This document shows positions 35,722 to 44,642 of a DNA stretch of 64,000 nucleotides, in pieces. Within the stretch, counting starts at the first letter, position 1, and the number at the start of each line of letters is the position of its first letter. A program made the position numbers and the translations under genes. The stretch is from Lachnospira sp. UBA3212 (GTDB lineage: Bacteria > Bacillota > Clostridia > Lachnospirales > Lachnospiraceae): contig DEWK01000024.1 in assembly GCA_002363615.1 (NCBI GenBank), forward strand, positions 81,827-145,826, in the 5' to 3' direction. Below the pieces are notes generated by a model that had not been told where the DNA came from, did no database searches, and saw only the letters and a list, made by a program, of their open reading frames with translations.

Positions 35722-36942
35722 ATGGAAATTTACGAGGAATTAGTAGAAAGGGGATTAATTGCCCAGGTAACAGACGAAGCAGAAATCAAAGAGTTGATTA
35801 ATAACGGTGGAGCCAGATTTTACATTGGTTTTGATCCAACTGCAGATTCTCTTCACGTAGGACATTTCATGGCTCTTTGTTTAATGAAGCGTCTTCAAAT
35901 GGCTGGCAATAAGCCAATTGTCTTAGTTGGTGGAGGAACTGCTCATATTGGTGACCCATCCGGCAGACAGGATCTTAGAAAGATGATGACCTCTGAAACC
36001 ATCCAGCACAACTGTGATTGCTTCAAGGTTCAGATGGAAAAGTTCATCGAGTTTGGCGAAGACAAGGCAGTAATGGTGAACAATGCTGACTGGTTATTAA
36101 AGTTAAATTATGTAGATGTTCTTCGCGACATCGGAACTCATTTTTCTGTAAACAACATGCTTCGTGCTGAGTGCTACAAGCAGAGAATGGAAAAGGGCTT
36201 AAGCTTCCTTGAGTTTAACTATATGATCATGCAGGCCTTTGATTTCTACTATTTACACAAGAATTTTGGCTGCAACATGCAGTTTGGTGGCGATGACCAG
36301 TGGAGCAACATGCTGGCCGGAACCGAATTAATCCGTAGAAAGACCGGTGATGATGCTTACGCAATGACCATCACTCTCCTTCTTAATTCAGAAGGCAAGA
36401 AGATGGGAAAGACCGCTAACGGTGCTGTATGGTTAGATCCAAACAAGACTTCTCCTTTCGAATTCTACCAGTATTGGAGAAATGTAGATGATGCAGATGT
36501 TATGAAGTGTATTAAGATGCTTACTTTCTTAAGCATGGATGAAATCCACGAAATGGAGAACTGGGAAGATTCCAGAATCAATGAAAAGAAGGAAGTGCTT
36601 GCTTACGAGTTAACGAAGTTAGTTCATGGCCAGGAGGAAGCAGACAAGGCACAGAAGACCGCAAGAGATCTTTTCTCAGGAAAGGTAGATGCCGAAAACA
36701 TGCCTTCTACTACTTTAAGAGAAGATCAGTTAACCGACGGCAGCATTGCTATCATGGACTTAATGGTTGCTTGTGGCTTAGTTGCAAGTAAATCTGAGGC
36801 AAGAAGAGTGATCACCCAGGGGGGACTTTCTGTGAATGAGGCAAAGGTAACAGACATTGCAGCTTCTTACACGAAGGAAGACTTGGCAGCAGGTGTAATC
36901 ATCAAAAAAGGAAAGAAAGTATTCCATAAGGCAACAATTTAA
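35722..36942 (+). CDS. tyrS: Tyrosyl-tRNA synthetase
   Basis: Class I aminoacyl-tRNA synthetase for Tyr. HIGH motif is H45-VGH48, tyrosine-pocket residues include Y34 in FYIGFDPT and the later YDFYYLH region (QAFDFYYLH), and the KMSKS loop is the variant KKMGKT near 226. A C-terminal S4-like RNA-binding domain (KSEARRVITQGGLSVNEAKVTD) is present. 406 residues. AGGAGG precedes the ATG. Controlled by the T-box above it. Confidence 0.97.
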   Translation: MEIYEELVERGLIAQVTDEAEIKELINNGGARFYIGFDPTADSLHVGHFMALCLMKRLQMAGNKPIVLVGGGTAHIGDPSGRQDLRKMMTSETIQHNCDCFKVQMEKFIEFGEDKAVMVNNADWLLKLNYVDVLRDIGTHFSVNNMLRAECYKQRMEKGLSFLEFNYMIMQAFDFYYLHKNFGCNMQFGGDDQWSNMLAGTELIRRKTGDDAYAMTITLLLNSEGKKMGKTANGAVWLDPNKTSPFEFYQYWRNVDDADVMKCIKMLTFLSMDEIHEMENWEDSRINEKKEVLAYELTKLVHGQEEADKAQKTARDLFSGKVDAENMPSTTLREDQLTDGSIAIMDLMVACGLVASKSEARRVITQGGLSVNEAKVTDIAASYTKEDLAAGVIIKKGKKVFHKATI

Positions 36943-36953
36943 AGTTCCACCAC

Positions 36954-37376
36954 TTATTTTTTCAATACTGCATATTCTTGATTGCTGTAAACCTCTGTCC
37001 AGTGACAGATACCAAGAAGATAGATTTCCTGGTTGGTCTTTAGGTCCTTAGCCTTAGTCCTTTTCATAACCACGTAGTTTATGGAAGCATCCTCTAGCTG
37101 GGCCTGCACCTGATCGAAATTAGAGGACTCCTCATTAATAAAGGCATTCAGGTCTTGGTGGTGGGTGACAAGATTGAGTTCCTTCTTGTGCTTTTTTAGG
37201 TAGGAAACCAGGTCAGAGTGGACAAGAAGGCCGGAAGGGTTCTGACTTTCTAAGTATTGTGCTACCTGCTCCTTGTATTGGTACTTTACCCGATTGTTTT
37301 GGTATAGCAATAGGCCAAGAACAAGGAGCAGAGCAAAAAGCAGAAGAAATAAGGGTATTAAAAGTTTCTTTTTCAT
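36954..37376 (-). CDS. Small membrane-anchored protein, unknown
   Basis: 140 residues. Three Lys, then a Leu-rich helix (about 6-25) without lipobox Cys: an uncleaved N-terminal anchor or signal. The outside part is helical and charged (KYQYKEQVAQYLESQNPSGL, QVQAQLEDASINYVVMKRTKAKDLKTNQEIYLLGICHW). Nothing recognised. The ATG has TAGGAG upstream. It converges on tyrS with only 11 bases between the stops, so no terminator fits between; a role is unknown. Confidence 0.75.
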   Translation of the reverse strand: MKKKLLIPLFLLLFALLLVLGLLLYQNNRVKYQYKEQVAQYLESQNPSGLLVHSDLVSYLKKHKKELNLVTHHQDLNAFINEESSNFDQVQAQLEDASINYVVMKRTKAKDLKTNQEIYLLGICHWTEVYSNQEYAVLKK

Positions 37377-37402
37377 AAGAATCTCCTATTGGTTTTGTTT
37401 GC

Positions 37403-37411
37403 ATCATAACA
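37403..37411 (-). promoter_or_regulatory. Extended -10 promoter for the small anchored protein
   Basis: Minus strand TGtTATGAT, about 27 bases upstream of its ATG; the -35 is poor. Confidence 0.5.
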
Positions 37412-37466
37412 TAAGGGAGCGGAAAATGCACACAAAATTTGAGGGGGTTTTGACAATAAATACCAG

Positions 37467-37480
37467 TGGAAACGTTAGCG
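37467..37480 (+). promoter_or_regulatory. cre-like site upstream of the surface-protein gene
   Basis: TGGAAACGTTAGCG matches the catabolite-response consensus TGNAANCGNNNNCA in all but the last fixed base. It lies about 85 bases upstream of the surface-protein -35, so a role is uncertain. Confidence 0.3.
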
Positions 37481-37564
37481 CTTTTTTAAAAATAGGTTTG
37501 TGTGTTTTCGACAAAAATGGGTAAAAAAACATTGAAAACAGAAAAAAATTGTTCATTATTAAAA

Positions 37565-37593
37565 TTGACTTGACAAATGTACTTTGTTATAAT
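37565..37593 (+). promoter_or_regulatory. Promoter of the surface-protein gene
   Basis: TTGACT (37565-37570), 17-base spacer, TATAAT (37588-37593) with extended TG (TGtTATAAT). A perfect TTGACA at 37570 is 12 bases from the -10 and is too close. It leaves a leader of about 78 bases with no obvious structure. Confidence 0.8.
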
Positions 37594-37677
37594 CGCTCTA
37601 GCTCAAAAGAAGGGTGGGTTTTTACCTTCAAAATAATTGTTATTTTAGAAGAGCCCTTTTGTTTTTTAGGAAAGGAA

Positions 37678-39636
37678 ATGAAACAAATGAAAAAGAATTT
37701 AGCAAAGACCGCATTATTACTTGCGGCATCCCTGGTCATTAGCAGTATTCCAACAACCAGTTTTGCTAGCGAAACAAAGGCAACCTTTGAAAATGCAACA
37801 TCAGAAGCTTTAAATAGTGCAAACAGCTTTGCAGTATTTTCAAAAATATATCATAAGCAGAATCATATGGAAGGAACATTTGCAACTGCATACTTGGATA
37901 CCGGTACAGATGCTTGTGGTATTACTACAAAAGTAGAGCAGTACATCGATGCTTCCGAGAACTTAATTTATATTGAAGATGTTAACAACATTGCAAACTT
38001 AAGATTTAACGGAGTAAGCACAGATACCTTAATTCTTCCTACCGGAACAACCGTAGAATCATGTAATAATGGTAATGGAATTATGCTTACCTATAATGGA
38101 AATACAACTAGCTACAACAACAAGCAGGAAGTTGGAGCAGATGTAATTACTACAGTAGAAGAATCAAGTTACAAAATTGACTTTGACGCAGCATTTAAAG
38201 CATTAGTAAAGTATTCGAATCATCAGGCAACCAAGAACACAGAGGGTACTAACACCACAGTTGTGGTTGATCCTGATACAGTAGATTGGAATAACCGTTC
38301 CATTAACGTTACCTGTGGAAGCGGAAAGAATGTGATTAACTTAACTGCAGCTCAGTTAAGAGACTACAAGCTTAACATCACAGGAAGTGGTGAGTATTCC
38401 GTAATCATCAATGTAACGGATTGCACAGATTCTGGTTACTTCTTTGATAAGGAAATTTCAGTAGACGGTAACAGCGGTGGTTATGGTGAGTATGGTGGAC
38501 AGGTTCTGTTCAACTTCCCAAGCACCTACACAGGAAACTTACAGTTCAACAAGTCAAATACCGGTGTTATTCTTGCAACAAGCGCTTCTGTACAGTGCTT
38601 CAGCACTCACAACGGTTCTGTTTTTGCAAATGAAGTTACCAATACTGGTTGTGAGATTCATCAGAACCCATTCGATGAGTTTGTAGAAGAGGAAGAGACA
38701 ACTACAGTAGAGGAGACAACAACAGAAGAAGAGACTACAACCGTAGAAGAGACAACTACAGAGGAAGAGACTACAACCGTAGAGGAGACCACTACAGAGG
38801 AAGAAAGCACTACAGAAGAGGCAACAACTACTAAGAAGACAGAAGAGGCAACAACTACCAAGAAGGTTGAAACAGAGACAACCACTAAGAAGACAGAAGA
38901 GGCAACAACTACCAAGAAGGTTGAAACAGAGACAACCACTAAGAAGACAGAAGAAGCAACAACTACCAAGCAGGTTGAAACAGAGACAACCACTAAGAAG
39001 ACAGAAGAGGCAACAACCACTAAGAAGGCTGAAACAGAGACAACTACAGTAGCTTCTTATGAGACAGAAACTACTGTTAAGATGGCAGAAAGTGAAACAA
39101 CTACTAGTGCAGGAACCGTTACCATCGTAGAGGATGCTAAGACAGCAGATTCTTCTGCAGAGGTAACTACAAAGTCAACTGAAACAGATGATGATGCAAC
39201 AGGTACCTTAGTAATCAAAATTTTTGATGATGACACCAACGATGCAGTTCCAGGTGCTAAGGTTCATGTATATGATGAAGATGGTAATAAGATTGCAACT
39301 GCTACTACAGATTCAGATGGTACAATCACTCTTGAAAATGTAGAAGAAGGAAAGTACACCATTCAGGTGGTAGACGTTCCAGAGGGTTACAGCGTTATGA
39401 ACCGTACTGCAACTGTTAAGGTAGTAGCTGGAAAGGAGAAAACCCAGTCCTTAACTGTTAAGACAAGCACAAGCGGAACAGACAGCAAAGAGACCACTTC
39501 AAATCTTGGAGATTATCTTGCACCTAAGACAGGTGATGAGGGAATCTGGTATCTGATCCTGTTAATGCTTCTTTCAGCTGGATTTACCACAGCAATGGTT
39601 GCCAGAAGGAAAAAAGAAGTTGCAGAAGAAGAATAA
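37678..39636 (+). CDS. Sortase-type surface protein with choice-of-anchor A domain, Thr-rich stalk and Cna-B-like domain
   Basis: 652 residues. Signal peptide (basic MKQMKKN, hydrophobic 12-24, cleavage after SFA near 31). A choice-of-anchor-A-like domain covers about 205-330 (INVTCGSGKNVINL ... GNLQFNKSNTGVILATSASV ... EIHQNPFD). From about 339 a Thr/Glu then Thr/Lys/Glu stalk: three 12-residue units (EETTTVEETTTE) and four 18-residue units. A Cna-B/SpaA-like domain spans about 507-590 (GTLVIKIFDDD ... ENVEEGKYTIQVVDVPEGY). The end is a sorting signal with L614-APKTG, a membrane helix and a positive tail (ARRKKE). LAPKTG is not the classical LPxTG. Starts at 37678 or 37687 are both possible. 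Confidence 0.9.
   Translation: MKQMKKNLAKTALLLAASLVISSIPTTSFASETKATFENATSEALNSANSFAVFSKIYHKQNHMEGTFATAYLDTGTDACGITTKVEQYIDASENLIYIEDVNNIANLRFNGVSTDTLILPTGTTVESCNNGNGIMLTYNGNTTSYNNKQEVGADVITTVEESSYKIDFDAAFKALVKYSNHQATKNTEGTNTTVVVDPDTVDWNNRSINVTCGSGKNVINLTAAQLRDYKLNITGSGEYSVIINVTDCTDSGYFFDKEISVDGNSGGYGEYGGQVLFNFPSTYTGNLQFNKSNTGVILATSASVQCFSTHNGSVFANEVTNTGCEIHQNPFDEFVEEEETTTVEETTTEEETTTVEETTTEEETTTVEETTTEEESTTEEATTTKKTEEATTTKKVETETTTKKTEEATTTKKVETETTTKKTEEATTTKQVETETTTKKTEEATTTKKAETETTTVASYETETTVKMAESETTTSAGTVTIVEDAKTADSSAEVTTKSTETDDDATGTLVIKIFDDDTNDAVPGAKVHVYDEDGNKIATATTDSDGTITLENVEEGKYTIQVVDVPEGYSVMNRTATVKVVAGKEKTQSLTVKTSTSGTDSKETTSNLGDYLAPKTGDEGIWYLILLMLLSAGFTTAMVARRKKEVAEEE
38692..38799 (+). 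repeat. Three 36-bp repeats in the stalk
   Basis: Units of 12 codons (EETTTVEETTTE) at 38692, 38728 and 38764, with silent differences; a degenerate fourth follows (EESTTEEATTT). Confidence 0.9.
38824..39039 (+). repeat. Four 54-bp tandem repeats in the stalk
   Basis: Units of 18 codons at 38824, 38878, 38932 and 38986, nearly identical; unit 3 has Gln for Lys and unit 4 has Ala for Val. Such repeats commonly vary in number between strains. Confidence 0.95.
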
Positions 39637-39644
39637 GAAGAAGT

Positions 39645-39672
39645 AAGCCACCCATAAGGGTGGCTTTTTTTT
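39645..39672 (+). terminator. Terminator of the surface-protein gene
   Basis: AAGCCACCC (39645-39653), loop ATAA, GGGTGGCTT (39658-39666), T run. Confidence 0.93.
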
Positions 39673-39726
39673 GGAAAATGTGATACCCTTAATAAGGTTT
39701 AAGCTATGGAGAAGGAGGGAATGTAT

Positions 39727-40335
39727 ATGGGAGAACATCCATGGATTATAGCAATTAGTCGAGAGTACGGAAGCGGTGGAAGAAAAATTGCATCCATCCT
39801 GGCTGAAAAGTACGGCTTTCCAATGTATGACAGGAGTTTGATTGAAAACTTATTCGAAGGAAAAAATACGGAAGAGTGGAAAAAATATGATGAGAAGCCG
39901 AGAAAATTCACTCTTTCCAGAACGGTAAACGGATACAGTAACTCAATGGAGGAAAATCTGGCAGAGGAGCAGTTCCGATATATTAAAACCCTTCCGGAAA
40001 GGGGAGAGAATTTTATTATTTTAGGACGGTGCGCAGAAGAGGTCTTAAAAGACCAGCCAAACCTAATCACCTTATTTGCAACGGCGGATTTAGAAGATCG
40101 AATCAATCGAATCGAAGAGGTTCGTCATCTTTCCAGGAAGGATGCAGAAAAGGCCATTAAACGTCATGACGCTAGCAGAAAAAGGTATCATGACAGATAC
40201 AGTAGTAGAAAGTGGGGAGATGTAAAGAATTACGACCTTTCCATTAACACATCCCGTTTGGGAATCGAAAAGTCAGCAGAGATGATTGCTCATTATTTTG
40301 AAGAACGACGTTCTCATGAGAGTAATGACAACTAG
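39727..40335 (+). CDS. Cytidylate-kinase-like P-loop protein
   Basis: 202 residues of the cytidylate_kin-2 type. WIIAISREYGSGGRKIASILAEKYGF is the N-terminal P-loop, in which SREYGSGGR replaces the classical GxxGxGK. GENFIILGRCAEEVL and RHDASRKRYHDRYSSRKWGD with the DLSINTSRLG ending are family features. Its nucleotide substrate is unproven; it is not the main Cmk. The ATG at 39727 sits 8 bases after AAGGAGG; the upstream in-frame ATGs do not have proper spacing. It may be co-transcribed with the transporter 11 bases downstream. Confidence 0.87.
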   Translation: MGEHPWIIAISREYGSGGRKIASILAEKYGFPMYDRSLIENLFEGKNTEEWKKYDEKPRKFTLSRTVNGYSNSMEENLAEEQFRYIKTLPERGENFIILGRCAEEVLKDQPNLITLFATADLEDRINRIEEVRHLSRKDAEKAIKRHDASRKRYHDRYSSRKWGDVKNYDLSINTSRLGIEKSAEMIAHYFEERRSHESNDN

Positions 40336-40346
40336 GAGGAAGGAAC

Positions 40347-41708
40347 ATGTTATTAGCGCAAATTCTTGCGGTTGCAATCTTTCTTATCATGTTTATTTTT
40401 ATTGTCATGGATAAGATTGAACGACACTATGTCACCATTGGTTGTGGCTTCATGACCTTGGTATTAGTATTTGGTATATGCATGCACAGCATGGAAGCTG
40501 TGATGACCACCTTGAATGTAAAAAGTATTTTTACCCTGAGCTTTTGGTATACCGGGGCCAGTGCGGCAGAGGAGTCTTCCTCTGGGGTGAACTGGGCAAC
40601 GATTCTATTTATTGCAGGAATGATGGTTATGGTAGAAGGAATGGCAAAGGCGGGATTTTTCCGTTGGTTATGTATGCTTTTAGCAAAAGCGGTGCATTAT
40701 AAGCCAATCCCTTTGTTCTTGGTATTTATGGTTATGTCAGCAGTACTTTCCATGTTTATCGATTCGATTACTGTCATTTTATTCTTGGCAGCAGTGACCA
40801 TAGAGTTGGCAAAACTTTTAAAATTTGATCCCATCCCTATGATTATTTCAGAAATCTTTTGTGCCAATTTGGGAGGATCGGCTACCATGTGTGGAGATCC
40901 GCCAAATATTATTATTGGTACTTCCTTGGGATATACCTTCTTTGATTTCTTAAATAATACCGGTTTGATTGCAGGAATTTCTTTGGTAGTGATGATTCTT
41001 TATTTCTTTTTGGTGTACCGAAAGGAATTAATCACGGAAGAGGGAATGGCCATGGATACTTCTAAGATGCCGGAACCTAGGTCAGCCATTGTAAATAAAA
41101 AAGATTTTATTATAAGCAGTATTATTTTTGGAGTGGCAGTCATCCTTTTGATTACCCACGCAAGCACTGGATTTACCGTAGCCTTAATTGGAGCTTTGAT
41201 TGGGATTGTGACGCTTTTAGCAGCGGGAAAAGAAGCCTTAAGATTATTAAAGAAAGTGGATTATAAAACCCTGCTTTTCTTTATCGGCCTTTTTATTGTG
41301 GTTGGTGGATTAGAGGAAACAGGAGTATTGGAATTAATTGCAGAAGGAATTAAGAAGATTAGCGGAGGAGATATCCGGTTAGTGGTAATAATTATCATTG
41401 TGGTGTCAGCGGTAGCATCTGCCTTTATTGATAATATTCCATTTGCGGCAACGATGATTCCGGTAATCAAGGCCCTTTCAGTAGAGACAGGAGTGCCTCT
41501 TAATACCCTTGCCTGGACCCTTTCCATAGGAACAGATATTGGAGGTTCCGCAACTCCAATCGGTGCTTCTGCCAATGTAGTAGGAACATCGGTTTCAGCT
41601 AAAAATGGTTATCCCATTAGCTGGGGCAAGTACTGTAAGACAGCGGCTCCTGCCACTGTCATTGTAATTGTTATTTCAATCCTTGTGATTTTTGCAAGAT
41701 ATTGCTAA
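40347..41708 (+). CDS. ArsB/NhaD/SLC13-family membrane transporter
   Basis: 453 residues and about 11-12 membrane helices. The ion transporter superfamily pattern is clear: two similar halves each with a re-entrant segment, GGSATMCGDPPNIIIGTSLGY and later IGTDIGGSATPIGASANVVGTS, plus ASAFIDNIPFAATMIPV. These are the ArsB/NhaD/DASS markers. It could carry an inorganic anion, a dicarboxylate or Na+/H+; sequence alone does not decide. AGGAGGAAGG before the ATG. Confidence 0.88.
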   Translation: MLLAQILAVAIFLIMFIFIVMDKIERHYVTIGCGFMTLVLVFGICMHSMEAVMTTLNVKSIFTLSFWYTGASAAEESSSGVNWATILFIAGMMVMVEGMAKAGFFRWLCMLLAKAVHYKPIPLFLVFMVMSAVLSMFIDSITVILFLAAVTIELAKLLKFDPIPMIISEIFCANLGGSATMCGDPPNIIIGTSLGYTFFDFLNNTGLIAGISLVVMILYFFLVYRKELITEEGMAMDTSKMPEPRSAIVNKKDFIISSIIFGVAVILLITHASTGFTVALIGALIGIVTLLAAGKEALRLLKKVDYKTLLFFIGLFIVVGGLEETGVLELIAEGIKKISGGDIRLVVIIIIVVSAVASAFIDNIPFAATMIPVIKALSVETGVPLNTLAWTLSIGTDIGGSATPIGASANVVGTSVSAKNGYPISWGKYCKTAAPATVIVIVISILVIFARYC

Positions 41709-41747
41709 AAAAAACACATGCGACAAGATTCTGTCGCATGTGTTTTT
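41707..41747. terminator. Bidirectional terminator between the transporter and the S1-domain gene
   Basis: A perfect 15-bp stem (41711-41725 with 41732-41746), loop AGATTC, with A and T runs on the two sides, for convergent transcripts. Confidence 0.95.
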
Positions 41748-41776
41748 TCCTGTTTCTCAGCGGTTTTTCCCGGCAG

Positions 41777-42676
41777 TTAAAGATTTAATTTCTTTAACAG
41801 ATCTCCTAAATTGCTTCCGATTTCTTCGGCCTTTGGAATTTCAACCACTTCTTCTTCCACTTCCTTAACCTGGGCATCTTCCTTTACGGCACGAATGCTA
41901 AGGCTTAATTTACCGTCCTTAATGGCAATGACCTTTACCTTGACATGGTCCCCTTCGCTTAAGACATCCGATGGGTGCTTGATTCGAACGGGACTGATCT
42001 CTGAAATGTGTACCAGACCGGAAAGACCATTTCCCAAGGTGACAAAGGCACCATAAGGCATTAAAGATTCCACGGTTCCTTGAGTTACAAAGCCTACCTG
42101 GAGGTTGGAAATAGTCTCCCGACGCTTTTTATCCTCTTCCTCCTTTAAAAGTTCCTTGGCAGAAAGAATTAATTTTTCTTCTTTCTGATTTAGTTCAAAG
42201 ACTAAAACCTTGAGGTTTTTTCCGACGAAAACAGAAGTGTCTTCCACATAATTGACATCAAGCTTGGAGGCCGGGATAAAGCCCCGGATGCCACAAAGGT
42301 AGGCAATGGCACCGGCCGGAACCACCTCACGAATATGAACATCCACAGGAGTCTTTGAATCCTTTAAGTCTTGAAGTTCTGACCAGGCAAGTTTCTTGGT
42401 GGCCTCCACCCTAGATAAAAGGATGTGTCCCTGCCCATCATCTTTGGAAATGACCGTAGCACTTACCCGGTCTCCTTTTTGTACATCGGTTTTAATAGAA
42501 AAGGCGGGATCACTGCTGTAGTCGGCAGCCCGGATGACTCCCTCGGTGTAGAATTTTAAGTCTAAGATAACCTCGGTATCAGTGATGCCGATTACGGTAC
42601 CGGTCATGATCTCTCCTTCCGTAACACCACGAAATGATGCCTCAAGTTCCTCTTTAAAATCGTCCATTGTTTCCAT
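41777..42676 (-). CDS. S1-domain RNA-binding protein (ribosomal S1-like)
   Basis: 299 residues with S1 repeats. The N-terminal repeat is GEIMTGTVIGITDTEVILDLKFYTEGVIRAADY, the middle one begins KTPVDVHIREVVPAGAIAYLCGIRGFIPASKL, and the third is the best preserved: GFVTQGTVESLMPYGAFVTLGNGLSGLVHISEISPVRIKHP... . Low-GC Gram-positive S1 homologues with 3-4 repeats differ from the six-repeat E. coli protein and their translation role is not settled. The ATG at 42676 follows AAGGGAGA; earlier ATGs are upstream of the site. An acidic tail follows the third repeat. Confidence 0.88.
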   Translation of the reverse strand: METMDDFKEELEASFRGVTEGEIMTGTVIGITDTEVILDLKFYTEGVIRAADYSSDPAFSIKTDVQKGDRVSATVISKDDGQGHILLSRVEATKKLAWSELQDLKDSKTPVDVHIREVVPAGAIAYLCGIRGFIPASKLDVNYVEDTSVFVGKNLKVLVFELNQKEEKLILSAKELLKEEEDKKRRETISNLQVGFVTQGTVESLMPYGAFVTLGNGLSGLVHISEISPVRIKHPSDVLSEGDHVKVKVIAIKDGKLSLSIRAVKEDAQVKEVEEEVVEIPKAEEIGSNLGDLLKKLNL

Positions 42677-42700
42677 GATTCCATTCTCCCTTCTTTTATA

Positions 42701-42740
42701 AAAAATAGGCGTCATAGGTAAAAACCTGTGACGCCTGTTA
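42701..42740 (-). terminator. Terminator of pyrG
   Basis: Minus strand AGGCGTCACAGGT pairs with ACCTATGACGCCT (arms 42724-42736 and 42707-42719), followed by a T run. It lies between pyrG and the S1-domain gene. Confidence 0.9.
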
Positions 42741-42748
42741 TTGTACCA

Positions 42749-44356
42749 CTATCTGCCTTCTTCCTTCAAGGCTGCTTCCACAAAACCTAAGAATAAAGGA
42801 TGTGGACGGTTTGGTCTGGACTTGAACTCCGGGTGTGCTTGAGTAGCCACAAACCATGGATGATCCGAAATCTCGATCATCTCAACGATTCTACCATCTG
42901 GAGAAATACCAGATAAGGTAAGACCATGCTCCTGAAGAACCTGACGATAGTCATTGTTGACCTCATAACGATGTCTGTGACGCTCGTAAATGGTTTCTTC
43001 CTTGTAGGCGGCTCTTGCTTTTGTGCCTTCTTTTAAAACACAAGGATAAGAACCGAGACGTAGGGTACCACCAATATTGTCAACACCTTCCTGGTCTGGC
43101 ATTAGATGAATAATTGGGTGTGTAGTGTCTGGTTTTAATTCAACACTGTGTGCATCATCATAGCCGACAACATTTCTTGCAAACTCAATGATGGCTAATT
43201 GCATTCCTAAGCAAAGGCCAAGGAATGGAATCTTCCTGGTACGGGCATACTGGATGGCATAAATCTTGCCGTCAATGCCTCGGTCACCAAAGCCACCAGG
43301 GACGAGAATACCGGAAACATTAGAAAGAATGTCAGCAACATTCTCTTTAGTTACGGTTTCAGAATCTACCCATTTGATATTTACTTTGGCAGAATTAGCG
43401 AAACCGGCATGCTTTAAGGATTCTACAACAGAAATATAAGCGTCATGAAGTTGGATATACTTACCAACGAGAGCGACGGTTACTTCCTTTGTAGGATTCT
43501 TAGCTTTATCTACCATGGAGATCCATTCGGTTAAGTCTGGCTCCGGGCAGTCAAGGTTTAGGCACTCGCAGGCTGCCTGAGCAAGATGCTCGTGTTCCAT
43601 GGCGAGTGGTGCTTCATATAAAACATCCACATCCAGATTCTGAAGAACCCGGCTGGCTGGTACGTTACAGAAGAGAGCGATTTTAGCCTTCACATCATTG
43701 GTAAGTGGCTGTTCTGAACGGCAAACGATAATATCCGGTTGGATCCCCATCCCCTGTAATTCCTTAACGCTGGCCTGGGTAGGCTTGGTTTTTAACTCCT
43801 CTGAAGCATGAAGGTAAGGAATTAAGGTAACGTGGATTAAAATGGCATTTTCAGGACCAACTTCATGCTGGAACTGACGAATTGCCTCGATAAATGGCTG
43901 GCTTTCGATATCACCTACGGTACCACCAATTTCAATGATGGCAATCTGGGTTTCGTCGGTAGAATAGTCTCTGTAAAATCGACTCTTTAATTCGTTGGTG
44001 ATATGAGGGATTACCTGTACGGTACCGCCCTTGAAATCCCCACGACGCTCCTTTTGGAGAACAGACCAATAAACCTTACCGGTGGTAACATTCGAACGTT
44101 TCGTTAAACTTTCATCAATGAAACGTTCATAGTGACCTAAGTCTAAATCTGTCTCAGCTCCGTCATCTGTAACGAATACCTCTCCGTGCTGGATTGGATT
44201 CATGGTTCCCGGATCAATGTTAATATAAGGGTCGAACTTCTGCATGGTTACACGGTAACCGCGAGCCTTTAAAAGACGGCCAAGAGAAGCAGCAGTGATT
44301 CCCTTACCAAGACCTGATACTACACCACCTGTTACAAATACGTATTTGACAGACAT
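42749..44356 (-). CDS. pyrG: CTP synthase
   Basis: Makes CTP from UTP, ATP and glutamine. The N-terminal synthase domain has [24 protein letters not shown] at residues 6-29, and [19 protein letters not shown]. The C-terminal glutamine amidotransferase has the oxyanion region GFGDRG, nucleophile Cys in [10 protein letters not shown], and the His/Glu pair in [10 protein letters not shown]. The ATG at 44356 has AGGAGG; the open frame extends 15 codons upstream without one. 535 residues. Its leader contains an attenuator-like hairpin. Confidence 0.97.
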   Translation of the reverse strand: MSVKYVFVTGGVVSGLGKGITAASLGRLLKARGYRVTMQKFDPYINIDPGTMNPIQHGEVFVTDDGAETDLDLGHYERFIDESLTKRSNVTTGKVYWSVLQKERRGDFKGGTVQVIPHITNELKSRFYRDYSTDETQIAIIEIGGTVGDIESQPFIEAIRQFQHEVGPENAILIHVTLIPYLHASEELKTKPTQASVKELQGMGIQPDIIVCRSEQPLTNDVKAKIALFCNVPASRVLQNLDVDVLYEAPLAMEHEHLAQAACECLNLDCPEPDLTEWISMVDKAKNPTKEVTVALVGKYIQLHDAYISVVESLKHAGFANSAKVNIKWVDSETVTKENVADILSNVSGILVPGGFGDRGIDGKIYAIQYARTRKIPFLGLCLGMQLAIIEFARNVVGYDDAHSVELKPDTTHPIIHLMPDQEGVDNIGGTLRLGSYPCVLKEGTKARAAYKEETIYERHRHRYEVNNDYRQVLQEHGLTLSGISPDGRIVEMIEISDHPWFVATQAHPEFKSRPNRPHPLFLGFVEAALKEEGR

Positions 44357-44396
44357 ACTATTACCTCCTGTGAAATCTGTACTACCGAAAGCATAT

Positions 44397-44455
44397 GGCA
44401 AAAAAGGTGCACAACAAAACCACCGACAATGCCTGTGGATCTGCTGTGCACCTTT
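44397..44455 (-). promoter_or_regulatory. pyrG leader hairpin (attenuator candidate)
   Basis: On the minus strand AAAGGTGCACA (44445-44455) pairs with TGTGCACCTTT (44403-44413), with inner CCAC/GGTG pairs, followed by TTTG. It is a terminator-like structure lying between the promoter and the pyrG start, so transcription must pass it. Confidence 0.7.
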
Positions 44456-44479
44456 GCACCTCTTATTTAATACTGAAAC

Positions 44480-44485
44480 AGTATA
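44480..44485 (-). promoter_or_regulatory. pyrG -10 candidate
   Basis: Minus strand TATACT upstream of the leader hairpin; the matching -35 (TAGATT, 17 bases away) is weak, so the assignment is tentative. Confidence 0.4.
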
Positions 44486-44562
44486 CTCTAAAATTCAAAA
44501 ATAATCTATAGGAAAATGAATTTTTTTATCCATAAATACAAAGAATTTTCACAATGTACTTA

Positions 44563-44590
44563 TTGATTATTTTCGAAAGTTACTTATAAT
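44563..44590 (+). promoter_or_regulatory. Promoter of the ftsH operon
   Basis: TTGATT (44563-44568), 16-base spacer, TATAAT (44585-44590). Confidence 0.75.
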
Positions 44591-44642
44591 ATTAAAGAAA
44601 GATACTTGTTAATGAGAGAACAGAAATAGATGAGGAACGACT

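Noticed and set aside
38661..39020. 119-codon open frame antisense to the surface-protein stalk
   Set aside because: It is the reverse of the ACA/GAA repeats (a Val/Ser-only translation), with no ribosome site; a by-product of composition.
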